DNA of 64,000 nucleotides, from assembly GCF_001519075.1 (NCBI RefSeq), contig NZ_KQ954244.1:1905090-1969089 (forward strand), read 5' to 3'. Positions 8,180 to 16,389 of the stretch are shown one piece after another. Source of the stretch: Novosphingobium fuchskuhlense. Its GTDB lineage: Bacteria > Pseudomonadota > Alphaproteobacteria > Sphingomonadales > Sphingomonadaceae. The position numbers and the translations under genes were made by a program. The notes beneath the pieces were generated by a model. It saw only the letters and a list, made by a program, of their open reading frames with translations. It was not told the origin of the DNA and ran no database searches. The stretch's first letter is position 1; each line of letters starts with the position of its first letter.

Positions 8180-9430
8180 TCAGGCCGGACGGTGGCGATC
8201 GCCGCGGTAGGCCAGCTCGGCGTCGCGGATATAATTGCGCGTGAGCGGCAAGGCATCGCGGTTGCGCACGATCTGGAGCTGGAAATTGACCAGATCGGCG
8301 TGCTCGAAGCCCGTAGCCGCACCAGCGAGGTAAAACTGCCACATGCGGAAGAAGCGCCCGTCGTAGATGCGGGTGATCGTTTCTTCCTGCTCGGCGCAGC
8401 GCCTGTACCACTCGCGCAATGTCAGCGCGTAGTGGCGGCGCAGGATCTCGCAATCGGTGAGCATGAGCTTGCACGGCTCGATCGCCTTCACCGTCTCGCT
8501 CAGCGACGGGATGTAGCCGCCGGGGAAGATGTACTTGCGCGTGAAATCGTCGGTGATGTTGGGCGGTCCGGACCGGCCGATGGTGTGCAGCAGCATGACA
8601 CCATCGACCGCGAGCAGATCGTGGGACTTGCGGAAGAAGGTCTCGTAATTGGGCACGCCGACATGCTCGAACATGCCGACCGAGACGATGCGGTCGAACG
8701 GCCCCTGCTGGTCGCGGTAGTCGGTGAGGCTGAAGGTCACCTTGTCCGCCACGCCTTCGCGCTCCGCCCAGGCCTTGGCATAGCCGATCTGTTCGACGCT
8801 GAGGGAGATGCCGTGTATCGAGGCACCGGAGATCTTGTGGAGATGCAGCGCCAGCCCGCCCCAGCCGCAGCCGATATCGAGCACGCGCATGCCGGGCTGC
8901 AGGTTCAGTTTGGCCGCAATGTGGTCCATCTTGGCTATCTGGGCTTCCTCGAGCGTGGTGACGCCTTCGTCCCAATAGGCGCAGGAATACTGGCGTGCGG
9001 GATCAAGGAACAGGTCGTAGAGGCGGTCGTCGAGATCGTAATGATGCGCGACGTTGCGCTTTGAGGAGCGGCGCTGGTTGATCTGGTCGAGACGGCCGGT
9101 GATGGCCACACGCGCCTTGTCGAACAGGTTCAGGTTGTCGAGATCGCCGCCCTTGTCCCACGGATTGTTGCGGCGGATGAAGCCGACGAAATCCATGATG
9201 TCGCCGTTCTCGATGGTGACGCGCCCGTCCATGAAGCATTCCGCCATGCCGAGGCTTGGATTGCGGGCAATCGCAGCGGGCACGCGCGCATCGTGGAGCC
9301 TGAGGCCAAGGTCCGGCCAGCCTGTCGTCGCCTTGCCATAAAGGCGCTGGCGCCCGGAAGCCTCTGTCAGCGTCAGCGTGCCGCTTTTTACCAATCGGCG
9401 CAGCGCGGCATCGAGCAAAATCATGGACAT
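8180..9430 (-). CDS. cfa: Cyclopropane-fatty-acyl-phospholipid synthase family methyltransferase
   Basis: Transfers a methylene group from S-adenosylmethionine to the double bond of membrane unsaturated fatty acids. The 416-residue product has the class I SAM motif VLDIGCGWGG (183-192), the upstream family motif AHHYDLDDRLY, YSCAYW (148-153) and the downstream VGMFEHVG and FTRKYIFPGGYIPSL blocks. Its N-terminal 120 residues match the lipid-binding region of the family. It lies downstream of the glycine-zipper gene on the same strand, with a terminator-like hairpin before it, so it is probably transcribed separately. A specialised fatty-acid methyltransferase of the same family is possible. 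Confidence 0.9.
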   Translation of the reverse strand: MSMILLDAALRRLVKSGTLTLTEASGRQRLYGKATTGWPDLGLRLHDARVPAAIARNPSLGMAECFMDGRVTIENGDIMDFVGFIRRNNPWDKGGDLDNLNLFDKARVAITGRLDQINQRRSSKRNVAHHYDLDDRLYDLFLDPARQYSCAYWDEGVTTLEEAQIAKMDHIAAKLNLQPGMRVLDIGCGWGGLALHLHKISGASIHGISLSVEQIGYAKAWAEREGVADKVTFSLTDYRDQQGPFDRIVSVGMFEHVGVPNYETFFRKSHDLLAVDGVMLLHTIGRSGPPNITDDFTRKYIFPGGYIPSLSETVKAIEPCKLMLTDCEILRRHYALTLREWYRRCAEQEETITRIYDGRFFRMWQFYLAGAATGFEHADLVNFQLQIVRNRDALPLTRNYIRDAELAYRGDRHRPA

Positions 9431-9480
9431 GGGGCGCGACCTCGTTGACCGGTTAACCGGTGCACATGGCTATGACGCGC

Positions 9481-9508
9481 AAACGCCGCGCGGGCAAGCG
9501 GCGCGGCG
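9481..9508 (-). terminator. Leftward terminator after the glycine-zipper gene
   Basis: Perfect 8-base-pair stem CGCCGCGC (9484-9491) / GCGCGGCG (9501-9508) with a nine-base loop, followed on the minus strand by TTT. It begins about 15 bases after the stop of the gene at 9524-9895. Confidence 0.45.
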
Positions 9509-9523
9509 GAAATGTGCTATGCA

Positions 9524-9895
9524 TCAGCGGCATCGCGAGCCGCTGCGGTCGATCTCGCGGCCCAGCAAAGCGCCGCCTGCTGCGCCGAGGAGCGTGCCGA
9601 GCGTGCGGTCTCCGCGCGTGTCGATCGTGCGGCCCACGAGTGCGCCGCCGACTGCGCCGATCACCAGGCCGGTCGTACCATTGCTGCGCTTGCAGTAGTA
9701 GCGCCCATCGCGTCCGCGCCAGACCTGGTCATGGCTGGAGAGGGGACGCGGCTCAGCATAACGGCCATAGCGATCGTATTCGCTGTGGTGGGCACGGCGA
9801 CCATGGGCGGGTGCCCAGTAAGGCGGGTCAGCGAGTGCGGGGACTGCGCCTAACCCGGCGCCAGCGAGCGTGGCAGCGATGATGAACCTGTTCAT
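9524..9895 (-). CDS. Glycine-zipper 2TM domain envelope protein
   Basis: A 123-residue exported protein: signal peptide (MNRFIIAATLAGAGLGAVPALA), then a basic, Tyr/His-rich stretch, then two glycine-zipper segments (GLVIGAVGGALVGRTID and LGTLLGAAGGALLGREID). This is the layout of the 17-kDa surface antigen/glycine-zipper 2TM family, whose members sit in or near the outer membrane. The start at ATG 9895 is supported by GAAAGGA about ten bases upstream; an ATG at 9904 would destroy that spacing. Molecular role unknown. It precedes the cyclopropane synthase gene with a hairpin between. Confidence 0.75.
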   Translation of the reverse strand: MNRFIIAATLAGAGLGAVPALADPPYWAPAHGRRAHHSEYDRYGRYAEPRPLSSHDQVWRGRDGRYYCKRSNGTTGLVIGAVGGALVGRTIDTRGDRTLGTLLGAAGGALLGREIDRSGSRCR

Positions 9896-10104
9896 GGTGC
9901 GCATCCTTTCGGTGTTGCTGCGGGTGTGACGGATCATGTCCCGGAACCGTGGAACTGCGATGCCCAACCGCCGATGAACGCCCGCGCAAAGGCGACGAAC
10001 TGGGTGCAAGGCACGCTGAAATACTCTTTTGGATCAAAAAACTTTCCTACAAAAACCATATAGGTTAGTTTTGGCGCGCTTCCCCCGCTCTCCGGAGAGA
10101 TTTC

Positions 10105-11457
10105 ATGCCCAACCCACCCGTTACCTTTCCCGCTCTGTTCACACCCGCCAACGCAGTCGCTTTCACGAATGTTGATGGAACGGCCCAGAATGTGAGTGCA
10201 GCTGCGCCGCTGCCGGTCGCAATCTCCGGGAGCGTGGGGACGCAGCCGGTGAGTGCCGTCAGCCTGCCGCTGCCTGCGGGTGCGGCGACAGCGGCAAACC
10301 AGACGGCAACAAACCTCTCGCTGGCTGGGATTTCGGGGCAGCTTCCCGCGACACTGGGCCAGAAGACGATGGCGCAGAGCTTGCCGGTCGCGCTTGCAAG
10401 CGATACCGCAACGCTTGGTGTCACAGTGGGCAACTTCCCGGCAACACAGGCGGTCAGCGCTTCAAGCCTGCCACTGCCTGCGGGCGCGGCGACGGCTGCG
10501 AACCAGACGGCGACCAATACATCGCTGACGGCCATTTCGGGGCAGCTCCCGGCGAGCCTGGGGGCGAAGACAGCGGCAGCAAGCCTCTCGATCGGAATGG
10601 CCAGCGATCTTGCCAATCTTGAACCTGCCGCTGCGGCCATCACCGGCACGACCATGCCGACGGGCGGCACCGGCCTGACCGGTTGGCTTTCGGCGATCTA
10701 CCGCTCGTGCAGCGAAGGTGCGACCGTCTCGGGCAGCGTGACGTCAGCCACCACCGTCGTTGCCGCCAGCAACAACCTTTACATGGGTGGCTCGTTCCAT
10801 GTCACGAATGCGGGCACGACCTGCACGATTACCTATGAGCAATCGAACGACAACACCAACTGGGTCACGCTTCCGGTCATTTCGGCGGCGGCGCCGACGG
10901 CAGCGCCTGCCACGACCTCGACGGCTGCGGGGGTCTTTACATACGTTTCTTCGGCGGCCTTCGTGCGGGCCCGTGTCTCGACCTATACCAGCGGCACCGT
11001 CGCGGTGGTGCTCAGCCAGAAGCAGCAGGTGGCACCGTCCAGCGGAGTTTCGCTCGCGGCGGGCACATCGGGCATCGGCAGCGTTTCGGTGACCGGCACG
11101 GCGACCATTTCCGGCACCGTCAATGCCGGCACGGGTTTCACCGACAGCACTGCTGCGCTTGCCGCCTCGGCCACGTTCACCGGCACGGGCCGGGCCAACA
11201 GCGCAGGCCAGCTGGCCTTCTTCAACGCCACCGCCTTTGCCGATCAGGCGGGAACGCTGTTCATCGACCAGTCGCTCGATACCGGTGCGACCTATCAGGC
11301 CATCGCCAGCCAGGCCGTGGCCGCGGGTGGCGCAAGCAACCTCTCCGTGCGCCTCTGCGGGGCGGTGGGCACGGCGACGCTGTACCGGGTCCGCTACGTC
11401 AACGGTGCGACGCTGCAGACGACCTTCAGGCTTTCGAGCAGTTTCTCGGCAAGTTGA
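10105..11457 (+). CDS. Repeat-containing, phage virion-like protein of unknown function
   Basis: A 450-residue Ala/Thr/Ser-rich protein without a signal peptide or membrane segment. Its first half contains a tandem duplication of roughly 67 residues: SLPLPAGAATAANQTATN appears twice, each followed by ISGQLPA and a segment like LGQKTMAQSLPVALASD. Such repeats are familiar to me from phage tail or base-plate-associated proteins. The second half has beta-rich segments (ITYEQSNDNTNWVTLPV, FIDQSLDTGATYQAI) like receptor-binding or sugar-binding folds. No other phage gene is nearby and it is the only rightward gene in a leftward block. A CGGAGAG ribosome-binding site precedes the ATG, and the upstream 10021-10075 is AT-rich, as for a promoter. 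Function not assignable. Confidence 0.65.
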   Translation: MPNPPVTFPALFTPANAVAFTNVDGTAQNVSAAAPLPVAISGSVGTQPVSAVSLPLPAGAATAANQTATNLSLAGISGQLPATLGQKTMAQSLPVALASDTATLGVTVGNFPATQAVSASSLPLPAGAATAANQTATNTSLTAISGQLPASLGAKTAAASLSIGMASDLANLEPAAAAITGTTMPTGGTGLTGWLSAIYRSCSEGATVSGSVTSATTVVAASNNLYMGGSFHVTNAGTTCTITYEQSNDNTNWVTLPVISAAAPTAAPATTSTAAGVFTYVSSAAFVRARVSTYTSGTVAVVLSQKQQVAPSSGVSLAAGTSGIGSVSVTGTATISGTVNAGTGFTDSTAALAASATFTGTGRANSAGQLAFFNATAFADQAGTLFIDQSLDTGATYQAIASQAVAAGGASNLSVRLCGAVGTATLYRVRYVNGATLQTTFRLSSSFSAS

Positions 11458-11605
11458 CGGGATATTCCACCCGATTCTGCCCCGCCGGCACTTCGCTTGG
11501 ACCAGCGCTGGTCGGGATTTAAATGGCCCTGCCACTCCTCGGGGAGCGGCGGGGCTGTTCTCGATGATAACACGAGCACGCGGCGCGTTCCGTTCCCCGT
11601 TGTGG

Positions 11606-12001
11606 CTATAGACAAAGCGCTCGCACAGCCTGAGCCCGAACACCGTCGTTTCGCGGATAAGCGTGAGTTCCTGCGCGCTCCAGGTGCCTCATTGGGATGC
11701 TGCGGATATCCTGTTCGGGTGTGTCGCAGCGTACTTCAAGGACAAACGTACCGGCTGCGATGCTTGGCGGCGGCGGCTTACATCTGCGGCCGGCCAACTT
11801 GACGATGAACTTTTCGAAGCGATCCCTGTCCGCGAGGTTCAGATACTCCACGCGGCTCGCCTGCCAGCCCTTCGGGTCAGTGACGACCTCGCTGTAGATG
11901 CCCTGCCGGGGAAATGGCAGTGCCTGTTCTGCCTGTGGTATCGGCTGGGCCTTGCAGCTGCAGGCGCAGCAGGCTGCCAGGACCAGGTTTCTGCGCACCA
12001 T
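11606..12001 (-). CDS. Small putative lipoprotein, unknown function
   Basis: A 131-residue protein starting MVRRNLVLAACCACSC. Two arginines, a short hydrophobic stretch and the lipobox LAAC (Cys11) suggest a lipidated envelope protein, although the hydrophobic core is unusually short. The start ATG at 12001 is supported by AAGGGAG six to seven bases upstream. The body (GIYSEVVTDPKGWQASRVEY, FVLEVRCDTPEQDI) resembles no family I know. It lies between the virion-like gene (convergent) and rlmN, 71 bases downstream of rlmN on the same strand, and could be co-transcribed with it. Confidence 0.6.
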   Translation of the reverse strand: MVRRNLVLAACCACSCKAQPIPQAEQALPFPRQGIYSEVVTDPKGWQASRVEYLNLADRDRFEKFIVKLAGRRCKPPPPSIAAGTFVLEVRCDTPEQDIRSIPMRHLERAGTHAYPRNDGVRAQAVRALCL

Positions 12002-12072
12002 TGTTCTCCCTTGCCGGCAAGGTGCCCTCGGGCGCTGTCGGCGGAGACTATGCTGACCAGGAAAAAGTGCGG

Positions 12073-13362
12073 TTATCCCAGCGCGGCCTGTTTCTCTTCC
12101 AGGAGCCGATCGAGCTCGGCGCGTGTCTTGCGCTCGGCTGCGGTCTTGAGCTGTCCGCAGGCAGCATCGATATCGCGCCCGCGCGGCGTGCGCACGGGAG
12201 CTGAGATGCCGGCGTTGAACACGATCTCGGCAAACCGCCTGATGCGCTCGGGCGCCGAGCATTCATAGGGGGCGCCCGGCCAGGGGTTGAAGGGAATGAG
12301 GTTCACCTTGGCAGGCAGGCCGTACTGCTTGATCAGGCGGACAAGCTCGTGCGCATCGCTATCGCGGTCGTTCTTGTCCTTGAGCATCACATATTCGAAC
12401 GTGATGCGGCGTGCGTTGGAAGCGCCGGGATAGTCGGCGCAGGCCTGCAGCAATTCCTCGATGCCGTATTTGCGGTTGATCGGAACAATCTCGTCGCGCA
12501 CCTCCTTGGTCACCGCATGGAGCGAGACTGCAAGGTTGACGCCGATTTCCTCGCCCGCGCGGGCCATCATCGGCACGACCCCACTGGTCGAGAGCGTGAT
12601 GCGGCGCTTGGAGAGGGCGAGCCCGTCGCCGTCCATCACCACCTTCAGGGCATCGCGGACATGGTCGAAATTGTAGAGCGGTTCGCCCATGCCCATCATC
12701 ACGATGTTGGTCAGGAGGCGGCCGTCCGGCGTGTAGTCGGTCGCTGCTTCGTCGTCGCCATCGTCGAAATCGTCATCGCTGTCCGGCACGGCCATCGAGC
12801 CGCGCGGCCATTCGCCCAGCACGTCGCGGGCGAGCATGACCTGGCCAACGATCTCGCCCGGCGTGAGATTGCGCACGAGCCGCATCGTGCCGGTGTGGCA
12901 GAAGCGGCAATTGAGCGTGCAGCCGACCTGGCTCGAGACGCAGAGCGTGCCGCGCGTGGCATCGGGGATGAACACCATCTCGAAATCGTGGTTATCGGCC
13001 GTGCGCAGCAGCCACTTGCGCGTGCCATCGTTCGACACCTGTGCTTCGACCACATCGGGCCGGCCGATCACGAAGCGCGCTGCCAGCCAGGGGCGCATCG
13101 CCTTGGCAATGTCCGTCATCGCCTCGAAGTCGGTCACGCCGCGATGATAAAGCCAATGGAACACCTGCTTCGCGCGCAGTTTGGCGGCCTTGGCATCGAG
13201 CCCGGCTTCGCCCAACAGCGCCGCAATCTGCGGCCGGCTCAGGCCGATCAGGTCGACCCGGCCATCTTCACGCGGGGTCACCTCGCGGGGAACGGGAACG
13301 GGATCGATATGTCCCGGGATCGGCATGGTCAGGCTTTGTGGGGCAATCTGCATCGCGCGCAT
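12073..13362 (-). CDS. rlmN: Dual-specificity 23S rRNA/tRNA adenine-C2 methyltransferase
   Basis: Radical SAM enzyme that methylates C2 of A2503 in 23S rRNA and A37 of some tRNAs. The 4Fe-4S cluster motif is C148-x3-C152-x2-C155 ([12 protein letters not shown]). Other family blocks are [30 protein letters not shown] and [13 protein letters not shown], with the C-terminal resolving-cysteine segment DIDAACGQL. The product is 429 residues, longer than many homologues. Part of the excess is a very acidic insert (about 194-205, [12 protein letters not shown]) between the cluster loop and GMGEP. A likely alternative start lies at the internal Met13. Confidence 0.96.
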   Translation of the reverse strand: MRAMQIAPQSLTMPIPGHIDPVPVPREVTPREDGRVDLIGLSRPQIAALLGEAGLDAKAAKLRAKQVFHWLYHRGVTDFEAMTDIAKAMRPWLAARFVIGRPDVVEAQVSNDGTRKWLLRTADNHDFEMVFIPDATRGTLCVSSQVGCTLNCRFCHTGTMRLVRNLTPGEIVGQVMLARDVLGEWPRGSMAVPDSDDDFDDGDDEAATDYTPDGRLLTNIVMMGMGEPLYNFDHVRDALKVVMDGDGLALSKRRITLSTSGVVPMMARAGEEIGVNLAVSLHAVTKEVRDEIVPINRKYGIEELLQACADYPGASNARRITFEYVMLKDKNDRDSDAHELVRLIKQYGLPAKVNLIPFNPWPGAPYECSAPERIRRFAEIVFNAGISAPVRTPRGRDIDAACGQLKTAAERKTRAELDRLLEEKQAALG

Positions 13363-13395
13363 ATAGGGGCAAGCGGGCGCAGGCGCAAACGGGCG

Positions 13396-13884
13396 TCAGT
13401 TCTGTGCGCAGCCCAGCATCGCGGCGTCCATCGCCGAGGCGGCCCCTGCCAAGGTGTAGCTATCGGTGAAGACCTTGCCGCCAGCGCTGCGGGCAGTGAC
13501 GCTCAAAGTCGCGGCGGAGCGCATCGCGGCGACAATGGCCGCATCCATGCGCCGGTCTGCCGACCAAGCATCCGCCACGCCGGCGACGAGGGCGAAACGC
13601 TGGCCGCCGACAGCAAGCGTGACCGTGCTGGAAGGCCCGATCTTGCGCGAGAGCCGCACGTGAATTTCGCCGCGCACCCCGCGTCGGGGCCAGGTGCCGA
13701 CCGTGAAGTAGGGCTGCAACTCATTGCTGCGCCCCGCGACGGTATCGGCCATGGCAATGGCGTAGCAGCGAGGCACCCCCGCATCGGAAAAGGCACCCCA
13801 GCTGTTCCAGATGCCGAGGCTGTCACGCGCCATCGCGGGCGCGGCGGCGAGCAGCGATACGGCGGCCAGCGCCCATCGTTTCAT
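13396..13884 (-). CDS. Secreted protein resembling the invasion-associated locus B family
   Basis: A 162-residue exported protein: signal peptide (MKRWALAAVSLLAAAPAMA) followed by SLGIWNSWGAFSDAGVPRCYAIA and a beta-rich body with VRGEIHVRLSRKIG. This organisation recalls IalB-like periplasmic proteins of alphaproteobacteria, whose biochemical function is unknown. Two cysteines (in PRCYA and at the C-terminal LGCAQN) could form a disulfide. Its ATG overlaps the stop of the preceding 67-residue gene by four bases (ATGA), making it the last gene of a four-gene coupled operon. Similarity to IalB is from memory of the family and not strong. Confidence 0.62.
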   Translation of the reverse strand: MKRWALAAVSLLAAAPAMARDSLGIWNSWGAFSDAGVPRCYAIAMADTVAGRSNELQPYFTVGTWPRRGVRGEIHVRLSRKIGPSSTVTLAVGGQRFALVAGVADAWSADRRMDAAIVAAMRSAATLSVTARSAGGKVFTDSYTLAGAASAMDAAMLGCAQN

Positions 13885-14084
13885 GGGTCGATCAGATCGA
13901 GATAGGCGACGACGTCGTTGTCGGTCGCGATGAAGAGGTCGGCCTGGATCTCCTCCGGCTGCTGCGCGGCAAGGTGCAAGGCTTCGGCGAGGGTGCCGTA
14001 GAGCAGCGTCTGCGCCGCGCCGCCTTCGGGGCCGTCGGCGAGGTGGTAGAGGCGCACGCTGGTGCTGTCGCTGGTCGAGCGCAT
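13881..14084 (-). CDS. Small conserved-looking protein, unknown function
   Basis: A 67-residue acidic protein with no signal peptide: MRSTSDSTSVRLYHLADG..., ending DLFIATDNDVVAYLDLIDP. It is supported mainly by context. Its start overlaps the end of the DUF4169 gene by one base, its stop overlaps the next start by four, and it lies in the middle of a tightly coupled operon. The sequence pattern (beta-strand, helix with ALHLAAQQPEEI, beta-strands) suggests a compact cytoplasmic domain. I recognise no family. Confidence 0.65.
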   Translation of the reverse strand: MRSTSDSTSVRLYHLADGPEGGAAQTLLYGTLAEALHLAAQQPEEIQADLFIATDNDVVAYLDLIDP

Positions 14085-14266
14085 CAGTCGCTACCTTCCC
14101 GCTTCACCCCATCGAGCAGCCGCGCGGCGCGATCCGCTTCGGCGCGGCTCGCGGTCCGTTCGGCGCGGGTGCGGCCGTGGGCGGCGCGGTTGGCCTGCGC
14201 TTCGGCTTCCTTCGTGCGGCGTGCTGCCGCCTTGCGGGCGAGGCGCAAGTTGACGACTTCGCCCAT
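14084..14266 (-). CDS. DUF4169 family protein
   Basis: A 60-residue, highly charged helical protein starting MGEVVNLRLARKAAARRTKE, the signature of DUF4169, found in alphaproteobacteria. It is almost entirely Arg/Ala/Glu helix (KEAEAQANRAAHGRTRAERT) and has no membrane segment. Function unknown; the charge pattern would suit nucleic-acid or protein binding. It starts at the stop of the histidine phosphatase gene (TGATG overlap) and is followed with a one-base overlap by the 67-residue gene. Confidence 0.82.
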   Translation of the reverse strand: MGEVVNLRLARKAAARRTKEAEAQANRAAHGRTRAERTASRAEADRAARLLDGVKREGSD

Positions 14267-14895
14267 CAGGCGTGCTCGCTGCCCCGCTGCGAGCCGAACA
14301 GCACGCGCTCGCGGCCATCCTGAACCAGCGAGATCGAGCCCTGGACAAGCGAGGGCGCGATGGGAGCGCCGAGATCGGGGTGGACGGGATAGCCCGCCAT
14401 CATCCCGCGCAGAACGCGGCTGGAAATTCCGTGCATGACCACGATGTGGTCCCCGTCGATCCCGGCGGTCTCTTCGAGCCAGTTCGCCAGCCGCGCGGCA
14501 ATCATCGTATAGTCCTCGCCATCAGGTGCGGGGCGCAGGAGGTGATCGGCGATGACGATGGGGCCGACCTCGGCCTCGACATCGTCGTAAAGGCGGCCGC
14601 ACCATGAGCCCATGTCGATCTCCTTGAGATCATGGGTGCGCCGTGCGGCGAACCAGTCCAGCTCCAGTTCGTGCGCGATCATCGCTGCGGTCTGCAGCGC
14701 GCGGCCGGTTTCGGAGACGTGGAGCGTGACGGCGGGCGAGGGCCCGAGCACCTCGCGCAGCGCCGCGCCCATGGCGTGGGCCTGCTGCACACCAAGCGCG
14801 GTGAGCGGGGTGTGGATGTGGTTCGCCTGAAGGCGGCGGGCGGCGTTGTAGACGGTTTCGCCGTGGCGCATGATGAAGAAGCGGGAGCTGGGCAT
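14266..14895 (-). CDS. Histidine phosphatase family protein
   Basis: A 209-residue cytoplasmic phosphatase of the phosphoglycerate-mutase-like superfamily. The catalytic RHG motif is R10-H11-G12 (FFIMRHGETVYN). The second conserved Arg is in HVSETGRALQTA, and the second catalytic His in IVVMHGISSRVLRG. Substrate cannot be deduced; family members dephosphorylate sugars, phosphohistidine or nucleotide derivatives. It heads a leftward operon with DUF4169, the 67-residue protein and the IalB-like protein. The 24-bp dispersed repeat lies about 60 bases upstream of its start. Confidence 0.88.
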   Translation of the reverse strand: MPSSRFFIMRHGETVYNAARRLQANHIHTPLTALGVQQAHAMGAALREVLGPSPAVTLHVSETGRALQTAAMIAHELELDWFAARRTHDLKEIDMGSWCGRLYDDVEAEVGPIVIADHLLRPAPDGEDYTMIAARLANWLEETAGIDGDHIVVMHGISSRVLRGMMAGYPVHPDLGAPIAPSLVQGSISLVQDGRERVLFGSQRGSEHA

Positions 14896-14957
14896 GACGC
14901 CTCTGATAGCGGGAAGGACGGCGGAAGGCGAGGGGCAGGGGGCGGTTTAGGGCCGGG

Positions 14958-14981
14958 AGGTTGACACGGTTGACACAGTCC
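14958..14981. repeat. 24-bp dispersed repeat, copy 2 (inverted)
   Basis: Exact inverted copy of 4859-4882, here reading GGTTGACAC twice in tandem. It lies in the promoter region of the histidine phosphatase operon, about 60 bases upstream of that start codon. Confidence 0.8.
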
Positions 14982-15259
14982 AGAGCGAAATAGAGAGCTC
15001 CGGGAGTCCGGCTCTCAAGCGCATGAAAAACAAGAATAATAGCGCAAATCTCCGCCAACCCGCCCCAGGGCTGGCTGACACGCGTGTTGGAAACGGCCCA
15101 CCGGACAAATGCAGCCATCCGCCAACCCCCGTGTGGGCAGGACGAGCGGGCCGCTTGCAGCTTGCACGACCATGACGGTTCAAAGAGCGACCCGCACCAT
15201 GCCACTGGCGGGGGTGTGTAGGAAACCGATTTGCGTGATCTCCACTTTGGTTCGCCGCG

Positions 15260-15311
15260 CTTTGCGGACGGCCCTTTGCGGACGGCCCTTTGCGGACGGC
15301 CCTGTGCGGAC
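15260..15311. repeat. 14-bp tandem repeat, three copies plus a partial fourth
   Basis: The unit CTTTGCGGACGGCC occurs at 15260-15273, 15274-15287 and 15288-15301 without a mismatch. A degenerate fourth copy (CTGTGCGGAC) follows. It is not a CRISPR array: the units are too short and there are no spacers. It lies about 100 bases upstream of the oxygenase start. Confidence 0.85.
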
Positions 15312-15346
15312 AATCGCAGCACGGACGCTCCACCCTGCGCAACGAT

Positions 15347-15370
15347 CCCTAGTTGGCGCCCTAGTTGGCA
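15347..15370. repeat. 12-bp direct repeat, two copies
   Basis: CCCTAGTTGGC followed by G or A is repeated in tandem at 15347-15358 and 15359-15370. It is unrelated in sequence to the 14-bp units just upstream and lies 44 bases before the oxygenase GTG start. Confidence 0.75.
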
Positions 15371-15413
15371 AGGGCGGGCGCGGGGCGCATCTTCGTTACG
15401 CGACGGACGCGAG

Positions 15414-16292
15414 GTGCACACCATCAATCTGCAGGGTTCCTGGACGCGGCGCGAAGCGGCCGAGCTTCCCGATCTGGGGGACGCGGGGCTGCGTGCGCGG
15501 TTCCGGGCCGCGTTTGCCGGGGCGCAGCCGTTTCCGCATCTGGTGGTGGGCGGGTTGTTCGATCCCGCATTCCTGCTGCGGGTGGCGGGGGAGTTCGACG
15601 GCGGCCTGACGGGCGGGCGCGCGATTGCCAATGCGCGCGAGCGGACGCATCGTTCGGGCCGGCCATCGGCTTTCGGGCCGGCCACGCAGCGCTATTTCGA
15701 TCTGATGCACCGGCATGCGATGGTGGATTTCCTGCAGGACATAACAGGCCTCGCCCCGCTGATCGTCGACCCCATGCTGATGAACGGCGGGCTCCACGAG
15801 AGCCGCGATGGCGGGCGCTTTGCGATCCACCGCGATTTCAACCGGCACCGGCAGACCATGCTCGACAATGCCCTCGTCGTGATCACCTATCTCAATGCCG
15901 ATTGGCAGCCGGAATGGGGCGGCCAGCTGGAACTGTGGTGCGCGCGGCGCAAGCGGGTGGTGCGCTCCATCGCGCCGGAACTGGGGCGGACGGTGATCAT
16001 GGCGCACGGGGCGCACAGCTGGCATGGCCACACCGTGCCAATCGACACGGGCGGAACCACGCCGCGCCGTTCGGTCGCGACGTATTACTACACCCGCCGG
16101 ATCGGCCTGCGCGAGCGGCTGGGCTATCACAGCACGGTGTTTGCACTCGACGGCAAGGGCCGGTTTGCCCCTTCGGATGTGGTGCCCGCCGGCGCGGGTG
16201 CGAGCCTGCGCCAGCGCGCGGGCGAAGCGGCGCGGCAGGTGGTGCCTCCGGTGTTTTGGAACCTGGGACGGCATCTGGCCGGCAAGCTCTGA
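15414..16292 (+). CDS. 2-oxoglutarate/Fe(II) oxygenase, prolyl-4-hydroxylase type
   Basis: A 292-residue non-haem iron dioxygenase. The metal-binding HxD is H139-x-D141 (FAIHRDFNRH). The distal His lies in the AHSWHGHTVP region and the 2-oxoglutarate-binding Arg in TTPRRSVATYYYT. EWGGQLELW, between them, is typical of prolyl-4-hydroxylase-like oxygenases acting on proteins or small molecules; the substrate is unknown. I start at GTG 15414 (VHTINLQGSW), because upstream in-frame codons run through the tandem repeats. The true start could still be further upstream. The C-terminus has an amphipathic tail ending in LGRHLAGKL. Confidence 0.78.
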   Translation: MHTINLQGSWTRREAAELPDLGDAGLRARFRAAFAGAQPFPHLVVGGLFDPAFLLRVAGEFDGGLTGGRAIANARERTHRSGRPSAFGPATQRYFDLMHRHAMVDFLQDITGLAPLIVDPMLMNGGLHESRDGGRFAIHRDFNRHRQTMLDNALVVITYLNADWQPEWGGQLELWCARRKRVVRSIAPELGRTVIMAHGAHSWHGHTVPIDTGGTTPRRSVATYYYTRRIGLRERLGYHSTVFALDGKGRFAPSDVVPAGAGASLRQRAGEAARQVVPPVFWNLGRHLAGKL

Positions 16293-16389
16293 GCGCTTGC
16301 CTCTTGAAACCGCTGTCGCTGCGCGGTGGAGTGTGGCAAGCGCTGGTCTCTCATCGGCTAACCTGATCGGCTTTTTGCTTGTGCTGTCC

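Larger units (their letters stand above)
14896..15413. other. Repeat-rich intergenic region
   Basis: This 518-base gap separates the divergent phosphatase and oxygenase genes. It holds the second copy of the 24-bp repeat (14958-14981), a small hairpin at 14993-15016 (GAGAG and CCGG paired with CCGG and CTCTC), an AT-richer patch at 15020-15045, and two sets of short tandem repeats near 15260-15370. No convincing protein was seen in any frame, and no clear sigma-70 promoter. Confidence 0.6.

Noticed and set aside
15260-15370. CRISPR-like array
   Set aside because: Repeats are 12-14 bases and directly abutting with no spacers; no cas gene is present.
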